Positions 33,641 through 44,448 of a stretch of 64,000 bases of DNA are shown piece by piece; positions within the stretch are counted from its first letter, which is position 1; every line of letters begins with the position of its first letter. The notes under the pieces are model-generated. The model was not told the DNA's origin, did not search any database, and saw only the letters and a program-made list of their open reading frames with translations. The translations under genes and the position numbers were made by a program. The stretch covers positions 51,171,825-51,235,824 of the forward strand of contig OY997591.1 in the NCBI GenBank assembly GCA_963921825.1, given 5' to 3'. This DNA is from Erodium maritimum (lineage: Eukaryota; Streptophyta; Magnoliopsida; Geraniales; Geraniaceae).

Positions 33641-35501
33641 AATACCCTGCTAAACATTTAATTTCACTTTGATACCCTGACATAAACTTTTTGCACTTTC
33701 ATACCTAAACCAAACATTTAATTTCACTTTAGTACTCAATCGTTATCTTTTTTTATTAGTTTGGATGGAAAAAGTTAAAAAGACCATGATACCTTTAACT
33801 ATTACTCAAATTTTCAAACTCATGCTATTGATTCAGAACTTGAACATAAGTGAAATGACAATAATACCCTTCATTGTTAGGGTGTTAAAATGTAAATTTC
33901 ACTATTTTTAAAATAAAATCAGTTTATTTTATGAATTCAATTTTTACTTATGAAAATTATTTTTATTTTTCGAAAATTCAGTTTATTTTTTATAAATTTA
34001 ATTTTTATTTTAAAAAATTCTGTTTTTATTTTCAAAAATTCAGTTTTTTATATATTCAGTTTTTATTTTCAAATTTTAATTAAAAATATATTTTATTTTA
34101 AAAAACATATATTATATTATATTTTAGAAAAATATATAAAAATAATTATATATTTTCTAATTCACTCAATTATTGAAACTATTATTTTTTAATTTTTTTA
34201 TTAATTCATATTTTATTTCATTCGTTTTTTTTCAATTTGCTACCTATAGCTGTTTCTTCAATCTCAGATCAATCCTCAAATCTCTCTTCGTCTCTCTGCT
34301 CCAAATTTCTTCAACCTCATCACTCCAGTTCATGAGATTGAAGTGGTGGTTACGAAGAGGGGCTTGAGGGAAGGAGGTGGGAGCTGTGACTAAGGCTAGG
34401 GTTTTGGGGTGGGTCTCATGGAGCCAGAGCGCTGCCGTGGAAAGAAATCGAGACAGGGGTTACTGATGGAAGAAGTAATCGAGGCAGGGGTTTCCGGTGG
34501 AAAGGAACGTCGCAGAGACGTTCTCGGTCAGGCCCATGGGCGGCCTTGCGGAGAGGTTCAGATTGGCCAAGCTTCCGGTGAAGGTGGCACCATCGGAAGG
34601 ATGATTTAGTGGGGAATCGAGTGGGGGTTTAGCGGCGAGGTGAAGGCTGGATTGGACAGCGGCGGAAGGGCAGAGCATCTGAACGGTAGAGACCATTTTT
34701 GCGGTGGTTTCCATTTTGAGTGAAGGACGGGCGGGAGGACGCGACGACGTCAATCGCACAGATCGCGGGATGCGAGGAGGCGTTCAGGAGGGTATGGGGA
34801 ATTGGGGTTCTGGTGGATTTGCGATGGCGGCGCTGCTGAACCAGGCGAGGTGCGACGACGAGAATGTAGCGGCGGACGTGAGGGAGATGGGTCTGCAGAT
34901 GGGGTTCCAAAACAAAACAAAAAATGATATTTTAAATATAATGAAAGAAATAAAAAATTGAAATTGATTTTTATATATAAAAATCTGATTAAAAAATGAA
35001 TTTTTGAAAAATAAAAATGAATTTTTGAAAAACAAAAATGATTTTTTTATTAAAAAATACTGTTTTTTAAATAGAAACTGATTTTTATATATTTTTAAAA
35101 TTAAAATATGAATTTTTGAAAATAAAAACTGAATCTATAAAAAAAATCTAATTTTTATGTATTTTTAAATTTAAAACTGAATTTTTGAAAATAAAAATAA
35201 TTTTCATAAATAAAAAATGAATATATATAAAAAATTGATTTTATTTTTAAAATAGTGAAATTTTCATTTTAACACCTAACAATGAATGATATTATTGTCA
35301 TTTCACTTATTTTCAAGTTCTGAACCAATGGCATGAGTTTGAAAATTTGAGTAATAGTTAGGGGTATTATGGTCTTTTTAACTTTTTCCATCCAAACTAA
35401 CAGAAAGTTAACGGTTGGGTACTAAAGTGAAATTAAATGTTTGGTTTAGGTATGAAATTGCAAAAAGTTTATGCCAGGGTATCAAAGTGAAATTAAATGT
35501 T
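33640..35501. mobile_element. Long-TIR element carrying a gene fragment (Pack-type)
   Basis: The left arm (about 33653-33950) and right arm (about 35240-35501) are long inverted repeats. Matching words include AACATTTAATTTCACTTTGA, GGATGGAAAAAGTTAAAAAG, TTTTCAAACTCATGC and GAAATGACAATAAT. AT-rich subrepeats (AAAATTCAGTTTTTATTTT) follow inward on both sides. The GC-rich core (about 34250-34910) is unlike the arms and contains a captured gene piece. Arm identity is about 90%. Exact ends and TSD could not be fixed because the terminal word is itself repeated on the left. The arms resemble those of the 22.2-26.1 kb outer element. Confidence 0.75.
34460..34759 (-). pseudogene. Captured fragment of a DUF2828 gene
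   Basis: A 99-codon open frame ending at an in-frame stop. Its C-terminal part contains NLSARPPMGLTENVSATFLS and GNPCLDYFFH, which match the hallmark PPMGLTEN.S.TFLS(S/T)GNPCLDFFFH of plant DUF2828 (L728-like) proteins. The match stops right after FFH, so only the N-terminal tip is present and the RNA-binding-like remainder is missing. Upstream on the same strand are CT-rich leader sequence and another frame (34629-34910). The function of DUF2828 is poorly known. This piece lies wholly inside the TIR pair, so it travelled with the transposon. Confidence 0.7.
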
Positions 35502-35734
35502 ATGGCAACCAAATAAGTCTTGTGGTGCGTAAGATGGGCAAATGTCTGTTATTGGAAAACACCTATAATAATAAGTAATAACATTCCATATTCTTCTAAT
35601 CAGTCTTTACACACACAAAAAAAATCCTCCAATCAGAGAATATTCAGATCGAATAATAAAATGTGAAAAGTAAACTAACGTTCCAAACAGGTCAACAACC
35701 CCATAAATTTCCTCAGAAGATAAATCGGCTAGAA

Positions 35735-36675
35735 ACATTTTTTATCTTACAAAACTGTGAGAACTCATTCTAGCCACACACACCTAAGATCCAACATTCA
35801 CATGATGTCACATTATCGTCCACAATTCACCAAACTCACGCACAGTTCAGAAATCATTTACACATGTAAGGGCATAATTGTAATAGCATGGTGCCATGTG
35901 GACAAATGTCAATTTTTTTCTTGACCAATTCACTAATTTAATCATTCTCGCTTCGTTTAAACTCCGATTAGCTTCAAACTTGCGCCATTGTTTTTATTTT
36001 TCCAAGGACTTTAAAACAAGATCAATGTTGACAAAACTAGTGTTTAATGTTGATAAAAAAAAATATATGTTAGGGTGATAAAACACGTGTATTGAAGTGA
36101 TAAAAAACAAGTTAACTATGAGGTGATAAAACACATGTGATGTGGTGATAAACCTAATGTTTAGTGTTGATAAAACTAGTGTTCAATGTTGATAAAAGAC
36201 ATGCGATGAGGTGATAAAAATCATGTTCAGTTTTGGTAAAATGAGGTGATAAAACCAGTGTTCCGTGTTGATAAAACCAGTGTTCAGTGTTGATAAAACT
36301 AGTGTAAAGTGTTGATAAAAATTACTTAGATATAATTTTTTTTTAAATCAACCTCGAAATAATTGTTTTTTCATTCTTCAAAATGTATTTACGATTGATC
36401 TTGATAGAAAGTCCTTGAAAAATTAAAAATATTGGCGCAAGTTTGAAGCCAATCAAAGTTCAAACAAAGCCAAAAATATTAAATTTCTGAATTGGTAAAA
36501 AAAATATGGTAGTTTTACTGAAAAGCCTCTACAACTTACCAAAAAAATACTGTGTTTTCACAGTCAACCATTCAATTTCATCTCATCCATCCATTTATGA
36601 AGTGGATGGTTTAGTTGGGTTCACACGGTTGTTACGTCAAAGCATGGTTTTTATTTGATTTATTCTCTATTTCCT
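35735..36675 (+). mobile_element. Minisatellite-bearing DNA element, copy B
   Basis: Same family as copy A (26.2-27.6 kb), opposite orientation and shorter. Shared words: GGGCATAATTGTAATAGCATGG, CTTCGTTTAAACTCCGATTA, GCTTCAAACTTGCGCCA at the left, and the inverted CGCAAGTTTGAAGCCAATCA at about 36438. The core is an array of GTGTTGATAAAAC(T)AGTGTT and GAGGTGATAAAACAC units. TIR-like flanks, no ORF. Confidence 0.72.
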
Positions 36676-36870
36676 CATATCACAAATATTTCACTCAAAA
36701 AATATTGTGATGCTATAATTAGGAAGAACATTCTTTAGTGACATATGATCTGGACAGGTCAACAACCCCGTATATTTTCTCACATCACAAATATTTCACT
36801 CCAAATCGTGATGATATAATTAGGAAGAACCTGCTTTGGTGACATATGATCTGGACATGACAAATACATG
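36675..36870. repeat. ~104 bp tandem duplication
   Basis: TCACAAATATTTCACTC...TATAATTAGGAAGAAC and GACATATGATCTGGACA occur twice (about 36680-36757 and 36783-36858). AGGTCAACAACCCC(A/G)TA is also present on the other side of copy B (about 35689), so copy B is flanked by duplicated DNA. Confidence 0.75.
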
Positions 36871-37259
36871 CCTCTAGACTTGTATATGAATAAAAGGTAA
36901 AATAGAATATAACGTCTTGTTCGGAAAAAATCATGAGTAGGTTTTACGAATACTTGATTTGTTAGGTGATGACGTGTGCTCGGGTGAGCAGGTATTCTAT
37001 AGTGATCGGGGGTCACTGTTTGGGAGATCCCGAAGGTAGGATTGATTGTCCTAGGGTAGCGAAAACGACTCCATTTATTTCACATATGTTCTTTGTTAAC
37101 AACAATTACATGTTTTATTAATAGTTTTTACAGGAGGCTTTTAGCACCAGAGATATGGTAGACATTTTTTATGGTGGTTTAACAAGGGAGTAAGGAGAGC
37201 TCCTCGCTCATCTTTAGCTCAAAATATTTTCCAAACATTCAAATGACTGTTATTGTCCT

Positions 37260-37870
37260 TTTGAGGATCCCAACGACTGATAGAGCAAGTGTGTATTTAG
37301 GGTTTCCAAGTGTAACGGGTATGAATAATCAAGCAGTGTTTGATTTTCTGAAAAACAGAATTGTGAAACAATTATAGAATGGGGGTGTAGTTATCGAGAG
37401 CGAGGAAGGAAGTTCTTCTAAGGTCGATTATACAAGTTCTTCTTTCGTGTACAATGAGTTTATACTTGCCTCTGGCTTGGTTTAAATGGGAGATAGAAAG
37501 AGGGATGATAAGATTTTGGTGGAAGCAATGCCCGCATTTAGGGAAGGGTGTTATATGGATGTGTTGTGACCTCTTTTATGCACACACGCTTGTTGAAGAG
37601 GTAGGTTTTTTGCATCTCCAAGAGTTCAACATAGATCTCCTCTGTAAGTAGGGATTGATGCTTCTCGACGTTTTGAGTTAGGTATTTTTCGGTTGGAGGT
37701 TTCATAAGGGCGGAGCTTGGCTCGAATTCAAGTTATATATTATTAAGTGTTTGGTCAAGTTAAGAGGGGGTCCTCTCGGGAACCAAGCGTCTTATTGTTT
37801 TGTGGGATAATACCACAATTTTAGATCCCTTAGTTACCCCGTGAAGAGGCGATGGTACCATTAGGTTTCC
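37260..37870 (+). pseudogene. LINE ORF2 fragment (RT C-terminal / zf-RVT region), decayed
   Basis: Two frames together match the part of L1-type ORF2 just downstream of the RT core: YLGFPSVTGMNNQAVFDFLK NRI at about 37293-37365, and LPLAWFKWEIERGMIRFWW plus HLQEFNIDLLCK at about 37465-37648 (family pattern LP...I...FWWG...GGLGFR.L..FN.ALLAK). Several frameshifts and stops interrupt it. No 5' or 3' LINE ends are visible. An old relic, unrelated in state to the poly(A)-tailed copies. Confidence 0.75.
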
Positions 37871-37955
37871 CCTCGTTGTGGATGTTAGCTGGATGCTCTC
37901 ATGATCTCGGGTAGACAAGAGTGGATGTGTTCGATGAGGTGATAAGGACATAACT

Positions 37956-38400
37956 CAAATATCACATCAGTTGATTTGCTAGTATGAATATTCGTGGAGT
38001 GTTTTGTTTAGTAAATCTGTAGTCAACCAGTAAAACTTATACCAATTTTGTTGATGAGGTAAGCGTAATGCAAACTTTAAATTACAGTTGAAATGTTTGA
38101 TTTAACTTATAAAATTCAAATATCAGATTAGTTGATTTGATAGTATGAATATTCAAAGTATTTCCTAAAATGAATCTGTAGCCGATCAGTAAGAGTGTAA
38201 AACTTATACTGGATTTGCTAATGAGATAAACCTATACCAAATTTTGAATTACAGTTAAAGGATGTTTGGTTTAACTTGTTTGAATTCAAATATCAGATTA
38301 GTTTATTTGGTGGTATAAATATTCATGGAAATGATGGAATGTTTCGTTTTAATAAATCTGTAGTCAACAATTTGAACACAAACAAAATTGAGTTGCTACT
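37956..38400. repeat. ~165 bp tandem array upstream of the kinase gene
   Basis: CAAATATCA(C/G)AT(C/T)AGTTGATTT starts units at about 37956, 38117 and 38287 (spacings 161 and 170). Each unit also contains TAGTATGAATATTC and AATCTGTAG(T/C)C. About 2.6 units end some 380 bases before the kinase ATG, so the array may lie in its distal promoter. Confidence 0.8.
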
Positions 38401-38591
38401 GTTTAGAATTTGAAAAAGAAATTTGTTAAAAAAAAATGCTGAACTAAATAAAATAAGTACCTGTGGCTGTACCTGAGTGGTTTTTGGTGCGATTCCTTGA
38501 CGTAGTGGACAGCTGGCAGCGAACATCTGAATCAATCATACAAGTAGAACACGGTAGCGCGGACGGTTCAGAATCTCGTGAAGGGGCACGA

Positions 38592-38600
38592 CACGTGTCA
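38592..38600. promoter_or_regulatory. G-box/ABRE element upstream of the CIPK gene
   Basis: The palindrome ACACGTGTC (CACGTG core at 38593-38598) lies about 190 bases upstream of the kinase ATG. It is the binding site of ABF/bZIP and bHLH factors. Several CIPK genes of this clade respond to abscisic acid; the link here is inference. Confidence 0.5.
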
Positions 38601-38779
38601 GCCCATTTCACCTAAATATCAATGCAACGAACGTAAGATGGTAACCGTCCACCTGTAACACCGGCTCTTCACATCTAAACCCGAAGTCTACAACAAAACA
38701 ACAAGTCACTTGTTTGTTCGGTTCATAATACATAGCGTAAGTGTTTTTTGAATTTGTATAATTGGAGCGATTCCTGAAA

Positions 38780-40102
38780 ATGCAAATGCCGGAAATGGTG
38801 TCCGGCGACAAGAAAGCCCTGTTCGGCAAGTACGAGGTGGGGAAGCTGCTGGGATGCGGCGCATTCGCGAAGGTGTACCACGCGCGGAATGTGGCGACGG
38901 GGCAGAGCGTGGCCATCAAGGTGATCAACAAGAAGAAGCTCTCCGGCGCCAGCAGCAGCAACCTGATAATGCGCGAGATCTCCATCCTGAGGCGCCTCCA
39001 CCACCCCAACATCGTCAACCTCTTCGAGGTGCTCGCCACGCGCTCCAAGATCTACTTCGTCATGGAGTACCTTAAAGGCGGCGAGCTCTTCGCCAAGGTC
39101 TCGAAAGGCCGCTTCTCGGAGGACCTCGCCCGGAAGTTCTTCCAGCAGCTCGTGTCCGCCGTCGCCTTCTGCCACTCCCGCGGCGTCTTCCACCGTGACC
39201 TCAAGCCCGAGAACCTCCTCGTCGACGACTCCGGCAACCTCAAGGTCTCCGACTTCGGCCTCAGCGCCCTCGCCGACCAGATCCGCCCCGACGGGCTCCT
39301 CCACACCCTCTGCGGCACCCCCGCCTACGTGGCCCCCGAGATTCTGGCGAAGAAGGGCTACGACGGCGCCAGGGTCGACGTGTGGTCGTGCGGCGTGGTC
39401 CTGTTCGTCCTCACCGCCGGGTACCTCCCTTTCAACGACCCCAATCTGATGGCCATGTATAGAAAGATCTACAGAGGCGAGTACCGATGCCCCAAATGGA
39501 TGTCGCCGGACCTCAAGCGCCTCCTCTCTCGCCTCCTCGACGTCAATCCCGCCACCAGGATCACAATCGACGAGATCCTGGGCGAGCCCTGGTTCAAAAA
39601 GGGGGGATTCAAAGCAATCAAGCTCCACGACGACGATTTCTGGTGCAAGGACAGCGAGTCGTCGAGCCAATTAAACGCGTTCGACATAATATCGTTCTCG
39701 TCGGGTCTGGATTTGTCGGGGTTGCTGGAGGCGGGACCGCGCAATTTGGGGGAAGATGGGGAGCGGTTCGTGTGGGGTGGATCGGCGGAGGAGATAGTGG
39801 AGAAAGTGGAGGAGTTTGCTAAAGCGGAGAAGGTGAAGGTGATGAGGAAGAAGGAATGGGGGGTGGAGGTGGGAGGGCAAAACGGGAAATTGGCGTTCGG
39901 GGTGGAGGTTTACCGGCTGACGGACGACCAAATGATAGTGGAGGTCCGGCGGAGAGGCGGAGAAGCAGAGCGCTTTAATGACACGTGGATTAACAAACTG
40001 AGGCCTCTGCTGCTGTCTGCCCACCAAAATCAAATGAAAATTGACAATGGCCAAGTAGCTTCTACTTCATCTTCTGCTGCTGCTTCTAGTTTTGGTAATT
40101 AG
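38780..40102 (+). CDS. CIPK: CBL-interacting protein kinase (CIPK14/11-like)
   Basis: Serine/threonine kinase of the SnRK3 group, 440 residues. The open frame extends six codons upstream without an ATG, so M at 38780 (MQMPEMVSG) is taken. Kinase domain about residues 15-273: glycine loop [12 protein letters not shown]-binding Lys47, HRDLKPEN with catalytic Asp140, DFG 158-160, activation loop to APE 185-187. The regulatory part begins with the NAF motif (N299-A-F301, [18 protein letters not shown]), which binds calcium-loaded CBL proteins and relieves autoinhibition, followed by a PPI-like segment that binds PP2C phosphatases. The gene is intronless, as in the CIPK11/14 clade, and is very GC-rich with C/G-ending codons, unlike its flanks. 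It phosphorylates transporters and other targets in Ca2+ signalling. The subgroup is by resemblance. Confidence 0.95.
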   Translation: MQMPEMVSGDKKALFGKYEVGKLLGCGAFAKVYHARNVATGQSVAIKVINKKKLSGASSSNLIMREISILRRLHHPNIVNLFEVLATRSKIYFVMEYLKGGELFAKVSKGRFSEDLARKFFQQLVSAVAFCHSRGVFHRDLKPENLLVDDSGNLKVSDFGLSALADQIRPDGLLHTLCGTPAYVAPEILAKKGYDGARVDVWSCGVVLFVLTAGYLPFNDPNLMAMYRKIYRGEYRCPKWMSPDLKRLLSRLLDVNPATRITIDEILGEPWFKKGGFKAIKLHDDDFWCKDSESSSQLNAFDIISFSSGLDLSGLLEAGPRNLGEDGERFVWGGSAEEIVEKVEEFAKAEKVKVMRKKEWGVEVGGQNGKLAFGVEVYRLTDDQMIVEVRRRGGEAERFNDTWINKLRPLLLSAHQNQMKIDNGQVASTSSSAAASSFGN

Positions 40103-40790
40103 ACTAATTATGTCTGATGAACTAGAGGATATCAGGATAGTGAATAGTGACGATGATGAAGAACGATTTTTTATGACTCACGTATACTGTTAACTACCTT
40201 ACAAATTACTCAAACTATACTCTATTTATGTGTGTTTTTGGACCCAATGATTAGAAGATCATAGAGATTCAAATTGTACAAACCTTAATGTTCAAAAATA
40301 AGTATTTGATGAGAGGTGAATGTAAACTAGTCAATATATCATATAGGGATAGGGATGGGTAGTTACTGATAGATCTTGTGTACAAAAGAGAGTAATGAAG
40401 ATGAATTTACGTCGGGATATTTTCTTGTTCAAGTTTGACAATGATAAGTGATAACTGTGAAGCAGCTGCCACAACATATTAAAATATAGATGATTACGTC
40501 CTCATGTTATTGTTAGGTATATTTCTGGTTTAAGACAAGCACGTTGTTTAGGCTCAAACACGTCAAGTAGGTACCCTCCTAGCTGGTACTGTCCTGGTTT
40601 CTGGCCACGACTTCTAATGTCCAAGTATTTTCGCTCTCTTTTGCCAAATAGAGACAACTCATCTTTAATTTGTGTTGTTGTATTACATTTTTTTAAGTAT
40701 ACAAATGTAGGTTGATATAAAGTAAATTTTAACACGTTATTTGAACATAATATTTTAGTCAAAATGCTTCATTCAAACACTAGTTCACTT
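40103..40790. other. 3' flank of the CIPK gene, no gene seen
   Basis: AT-rich, probably including the 3' UTR. Short open frames only. Nothing recognised. Confidence 0.6.
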
Positions 40791-40794
40791 TTAT

Positions 40795-41540
40795 CTGTGG
40801 TCGTTTTTGTCTCCTCCGGTGACGGTTGTGGCTTCCGGTTATGACTAACGCTGGTGGTGGCTAACCCCCTTCCTGCCTCTTTCTCTTTACCCTTTTTTTT
40901 GTTCATTTTTCTCTTCTGTCAGCTCCCTTGTTACTACTCGATCCTGACTCGACAGATGTCGTTGCAAGCCTTCGTCGGATCGCCGCCGTGCTTGCGGGCC
41001 CTTCTCTTGTTCTCCTGAACTCGTAATACTCAAGGCCTCGGCCGAGCTCGCTTTTGGCTTCACAGATCTGGATTGGTTCTTCAACCAAATCTGCTTTGCT
41101 GATTGGTTCTGTTCTGGCTCGATTGCTCGACGGAACTCTCAGTCCCGACCGAACCTCACCATTGCTTAGTCGCTGGACCTGAAGTTTCTTGTGGTCCCTG
41201 CTCGCCAAAGCTAGTTCTTTCGTGAGCTATTCGCGGTGCTGCCTTTAGATCTACTCTACTTCTAGTTCGTCGGAGAAAGCCGTGTGGAGAAAGCTGTGTG
41301 GTGGTTCATGTGCTTCTCCGAGCTCTATAGCCTTCTCTGTCTTCGTCGTCGATATTCAAGTTGCTCTCTAGTGCCTTGTCTTGTGGAGGTGGATCTGAGT
41401 GTGCTCATGAGTGGGTCCGAGGTGATGCTGGTTCTGTGTACTCGGTTTGTCTGAGCCGCATGTGGTGAAGCCCTTGGGAGGTCTAATCACCAGAATGCTT
41501 GATGTTGGCCAACGGTGACACCTCTCTCGGCCGGAGTTAC
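40795..41540 (+). other. GC-richer leader-like block, unassigned
   Basis: CT- and GT-rich DNA (TTTTGTCTCCTCCGGTGACGG, TCTTCGTCGTCG) resembling the leaders of retroposons in this window, running into LTR-like sequence. No ORF with a recognised domain. It could be a retroposon leader or part of a decayed gene. Confidence 0.25.
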
Positions 41541-42911
41541 CGTGGCCATTGAATTAATCGGTATTCAATCCCCAACATCCCCAGTTCAACAAATCACAGA
41601 AACAGGAAAGTAACTCAATCACTAATATGCATCACCAAGTTCAACTCTACTCGTTTTCATGTTCGTTATTTATTAACCGTTCAAGCAGCACAGAGCACAC
41701 AATCAGATACACTCAACAAACAGTCCTACAGGCGCGACATGACCCGATTCTACCAGCACAGCAATTTCCCAAGCAGTAATCGTAAATATTCACAGTTTAT
41801 ACGTCTACACTAGTCGTTCACATCCTACATGCATACTAGTTCTTTAACCGGTTATTAAGTTTCCCTATATGCATTCTAGTACTTCCGTAAATGAGCGGGT
41901 TTCGAGGTAACCCCTACCTCAGTCTCTATCTGGGTCGCCAAGTTGCTGACGTCCTGGCCAACTCCGGTCTTCTCCGTGCTCGGGGTAAAGGCCTGGTTTT
42001 AACACAAAGGGGACGGTCATTAGTCCCGGTCCAAACCGTAACGGTCCTAAAATTATTAAATTAAGTCTAGTAGTTTGACCCAAAGTCCTTTCAAAAATTC
42101 CGATAAGTCCTTGCCGACGGCGGCGACGGCGGTGTCAGGCGAGCAGGGAGGGTTTCTTGACGGTGGTGTCAGGAGTATCGGGCTGACGAGGGAAGTTCGC
42201 TGGTACCAAAGCCAGGGGGCTTCCGTCCAGATTGACGGCGTGGAAGCTTCGCCGGCGCGGAAATCTCAGATCTGAAGCTCGAGGTTTCCGGCGAAGCTTC
42301 TCCGTCCAAACCTGGCCAGATTGAGTCGTGTGCATGCGATTCTCGGGGAAAGAGAGGATGGGGAAGAAGAACGAGCCAGAAAAAGGCTCACCGTCGAGGA
42401 TTCTTCTCAATTCCGATACGACGAAGCACGACGAAGAAAGGGGAGGCGGCGTTTCATTGCGAATCGAGGGAGGAGAAGGGAAGAAAAAGGGTTTTCTGGG
42501 TTCTGGTGTGGCGCGGAGGTGAGGGAAGGTCGTGGTCGGGGGAGCAGAAGCAGAAGAAGAAGATGGAGGAGGAGCACGAAGCTCCGGCGAGCTCAGCGAC
42601 GACGAGAGGACGAGAGAGAAGACGAAGGAGAAGTTGTGGCTTGGGAAGCGTGCACGAAGTGAGGGAGGAGGAGAGTCGCGCTAGGGTTAGAGAGAGACCG
42701 ATGGTTGTTGGGCCGGTTTCGTGGGCCTGCGCGCGAGTGTGGCTGGGCCTGTTTTGGCTCGGCCCAAAGCCCGGGTTCGGCCTAGCCCAGCTCTAACCCC
42801 TTTATTTTTTCCTTTTTTTTGTTTCGTACTCGATCCAACTTTGCGATCCGATTTCCAACCCCTTCGTTCTAAAACCGTAATTTAAACCATTAAATTCTCA
42901 GGTCTTCACAC
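41540..42911 (+). mobile_element. Ty3/gypsy LTR (3' part), solo or truncated
   Basis: The block shares phrases with a second LTR-like block at 49.8-51.7 kb (GCG/CTCGACATG(A/G)CCCG, ACATCCTA-CATGCAT, TATGCAT(A/T)CTAGTA, TTCCGTAA/CAATT). It continues through a GC-rich stretch (41900-42790) and ends CTCAGGTCTTCACA at 42911, the usual CA end of Tekay/Del-type LTRs. No gag-pol internal region follows. Open frames such as 42321-42662 are Arg/Glu-rich by composition. Its start is not defined; not a whole element. Age unknown but not recent. Confidence 0.55.
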
Positions 42912-42930
42912 ATTTAGAGGAGTCGATCCT

Positions 42931-43560
42931 TGACATGAACCAGATGACACAACGTTTTTGGGATAACATGAAGAAGGATGTCACCCTCCTGATCGAGGCC
43001 AGCGAGGATAACGAGCGTAACAAGAAAAACTACAAGGACCACTGAAGCAGTTTAAGGGGTGTTGGTCCAAGTTCAAACACATATGTCAAAGTGGTCGCTT
43101 GGACGATCAAATCATGCCTGATGCGGAGCAGGAGTACAAGAGCCGCTATGAAAAAAACTTCTTTAGGAAGTTTTGGTGGAATCTTGTCAAAGAGAAGTCT
43201 TGTTGACAACACCGGTATGAGAATGAGTACATCAGTGGCACAAGTGGAGCTCGGACCCCGGTGACTCCAATGTCAGAGATGGGCACTCTCGTTGTCGCCG
43301 CTGCCAAGGTCGAAGGCAATCTTGTCTTGGTACGCAACTGCCGTCCTGAGTGCCAAAAGATCCGATGAAGCAAAGAGAGAAGGGCAATGATCCAACAACG
43401 CAACCCATGAATACGAAATTGACCAAAATGTTTGGAGAGAACGGAGAAGTATCAAACGACACATTTGAAGACGACAAAAAACTTAATGCAGGATGAACTC
43501 TAAGAGAGGGAAGTCTATCGACTTTTTCTGAACGACATAACTAAATGGATCTCTGGGTTG
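42931..43560 (+). pseudogene. Harbinger-type accessory ORF (Myb/NAM-associated) relic
   Basis: Reading frames in succession give FWDNMKKDV, KQFKG followed by CWSKFKHIC-like spacing, QSGRLDDQIMPDAEQEYKSR and NFFRKFWWNLVKEKS. This is the pattern of the trihelix/Myb-like plus NAM-associated C-terminal proteins encoded by PIF/Harbinger transposons and their domesticated relatives (R..SGR.D.Q...A...Y......F....CW..LK). At least two stops and one or more frameshifts disable it. It lacks its N-terminus and sits directly after an LTR end. No transposase nearby. Confidence 0.5.
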
Positions 43561-43619
43561 GTGTGATGTGTTGTGTTTGTTGTCAATCAAGTTGTCAAGT
43601 ATTTTTCAATGTAGTTTGT

Positions 43620-44150
43620 ATTTCCTTTTTCTTTATTGTTTTAATGAATTTTTTCGCTACGCGCATGTGTATACGTAATTTCATCTTATTGTCGATAATA
43701 GACTAGTATGGTCTATTTCCACACCAATGTGAAATCCAATAAACCCAAAATTTTAAGAAGAAGAAAGTAAAAAATGAAAACGATGGGATTAATCAGACCA
43801 GTAAGTTTAATCCACTGTCGGTGTTGTCACTGCATTTCTTGGACAGATGATATGAACTAATGGAAGTAAATTTTTACCCTTGCTTGTTTGCTGTTGAGAA
43901 AAAAAATGAGAAGCCATGATCGACTCCATAAAACAAGAGAGAAAAACAATGGGAGACAGTTCACCATTTCCGCCCAGAAAATCCTAGGTGAGACTGGGAG
44001 AGAATAGTGGCCCAATATTGACTACAAGTCCATTAAAGTGGGCCCAATATATTAAAATTCAGAGATGAGTATCACAAAGCCCAAATATGAGCAACAAGTG
44101 TAATAGGGTTTGTTCACTGCGAATCCAACGTCTCGGAAGTCGGAACTGTG
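43620..44150. other. Upstream region of the GTPase gene
   Basis: Mixed DNA without credible ORFs; the right part is promoter and 5' UTR of the EngB-like gene (transcript start not defined). Confidence 0.5.
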
Positions 44151-44266
44151 GTGGAGGCAGAGAGTGAGGGAGACGAGCAGAGCAGGGGAGCGCAGAGAGA
44201 GAGACAGAGACGAACTTTACCCGCTCCGGCAAGTGAAAGAGGAACACGGTCTCCGGAAAATTGAAG

Positions 44267-44432
44267 GTAAAGCCCTGAAACCGTGATGATAAATGGTTTC
44301 TGCTTCAAAATATGAATACAATTATATTACAAAAGCTTGAATCACTACAATGCTATTGCTTTGAATCAGTAACAATGTCATTCTTATTTTATTTTCACAT
44401 TTGGCTTTGTTATATTTAATTTCTCTACTCAG
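44267..44432 (+). other. Probable 5' UTR intron of the GTPase gene
   Basis: Donor TTGAAG|GTAAAG at 44266/44267 and acceptor CTCTACTCAG|CTATT at 44432/44433 define a T-rich 166-base intron that ends 16 bases before the ATG. Consistent with plant leader introns. Confidence 0.6.
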
Positions 44433-44448
44433 CTATTACTGTCTGAAG

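Noticed and set aside
38723-39670. 315-codon open frame antisense to the CIPK gene
   Set aside because: It is the shadow of a GC-rich coding frame: Glu/Val/Asp-rich with no domain, while the sense frame has a complete kinase.
42321-42796. Arg/Glu-rich frames that look like a small basic protein
   Set aside because: They lie in the GC-rich part of a gypsy LTR and have only compositional bias.
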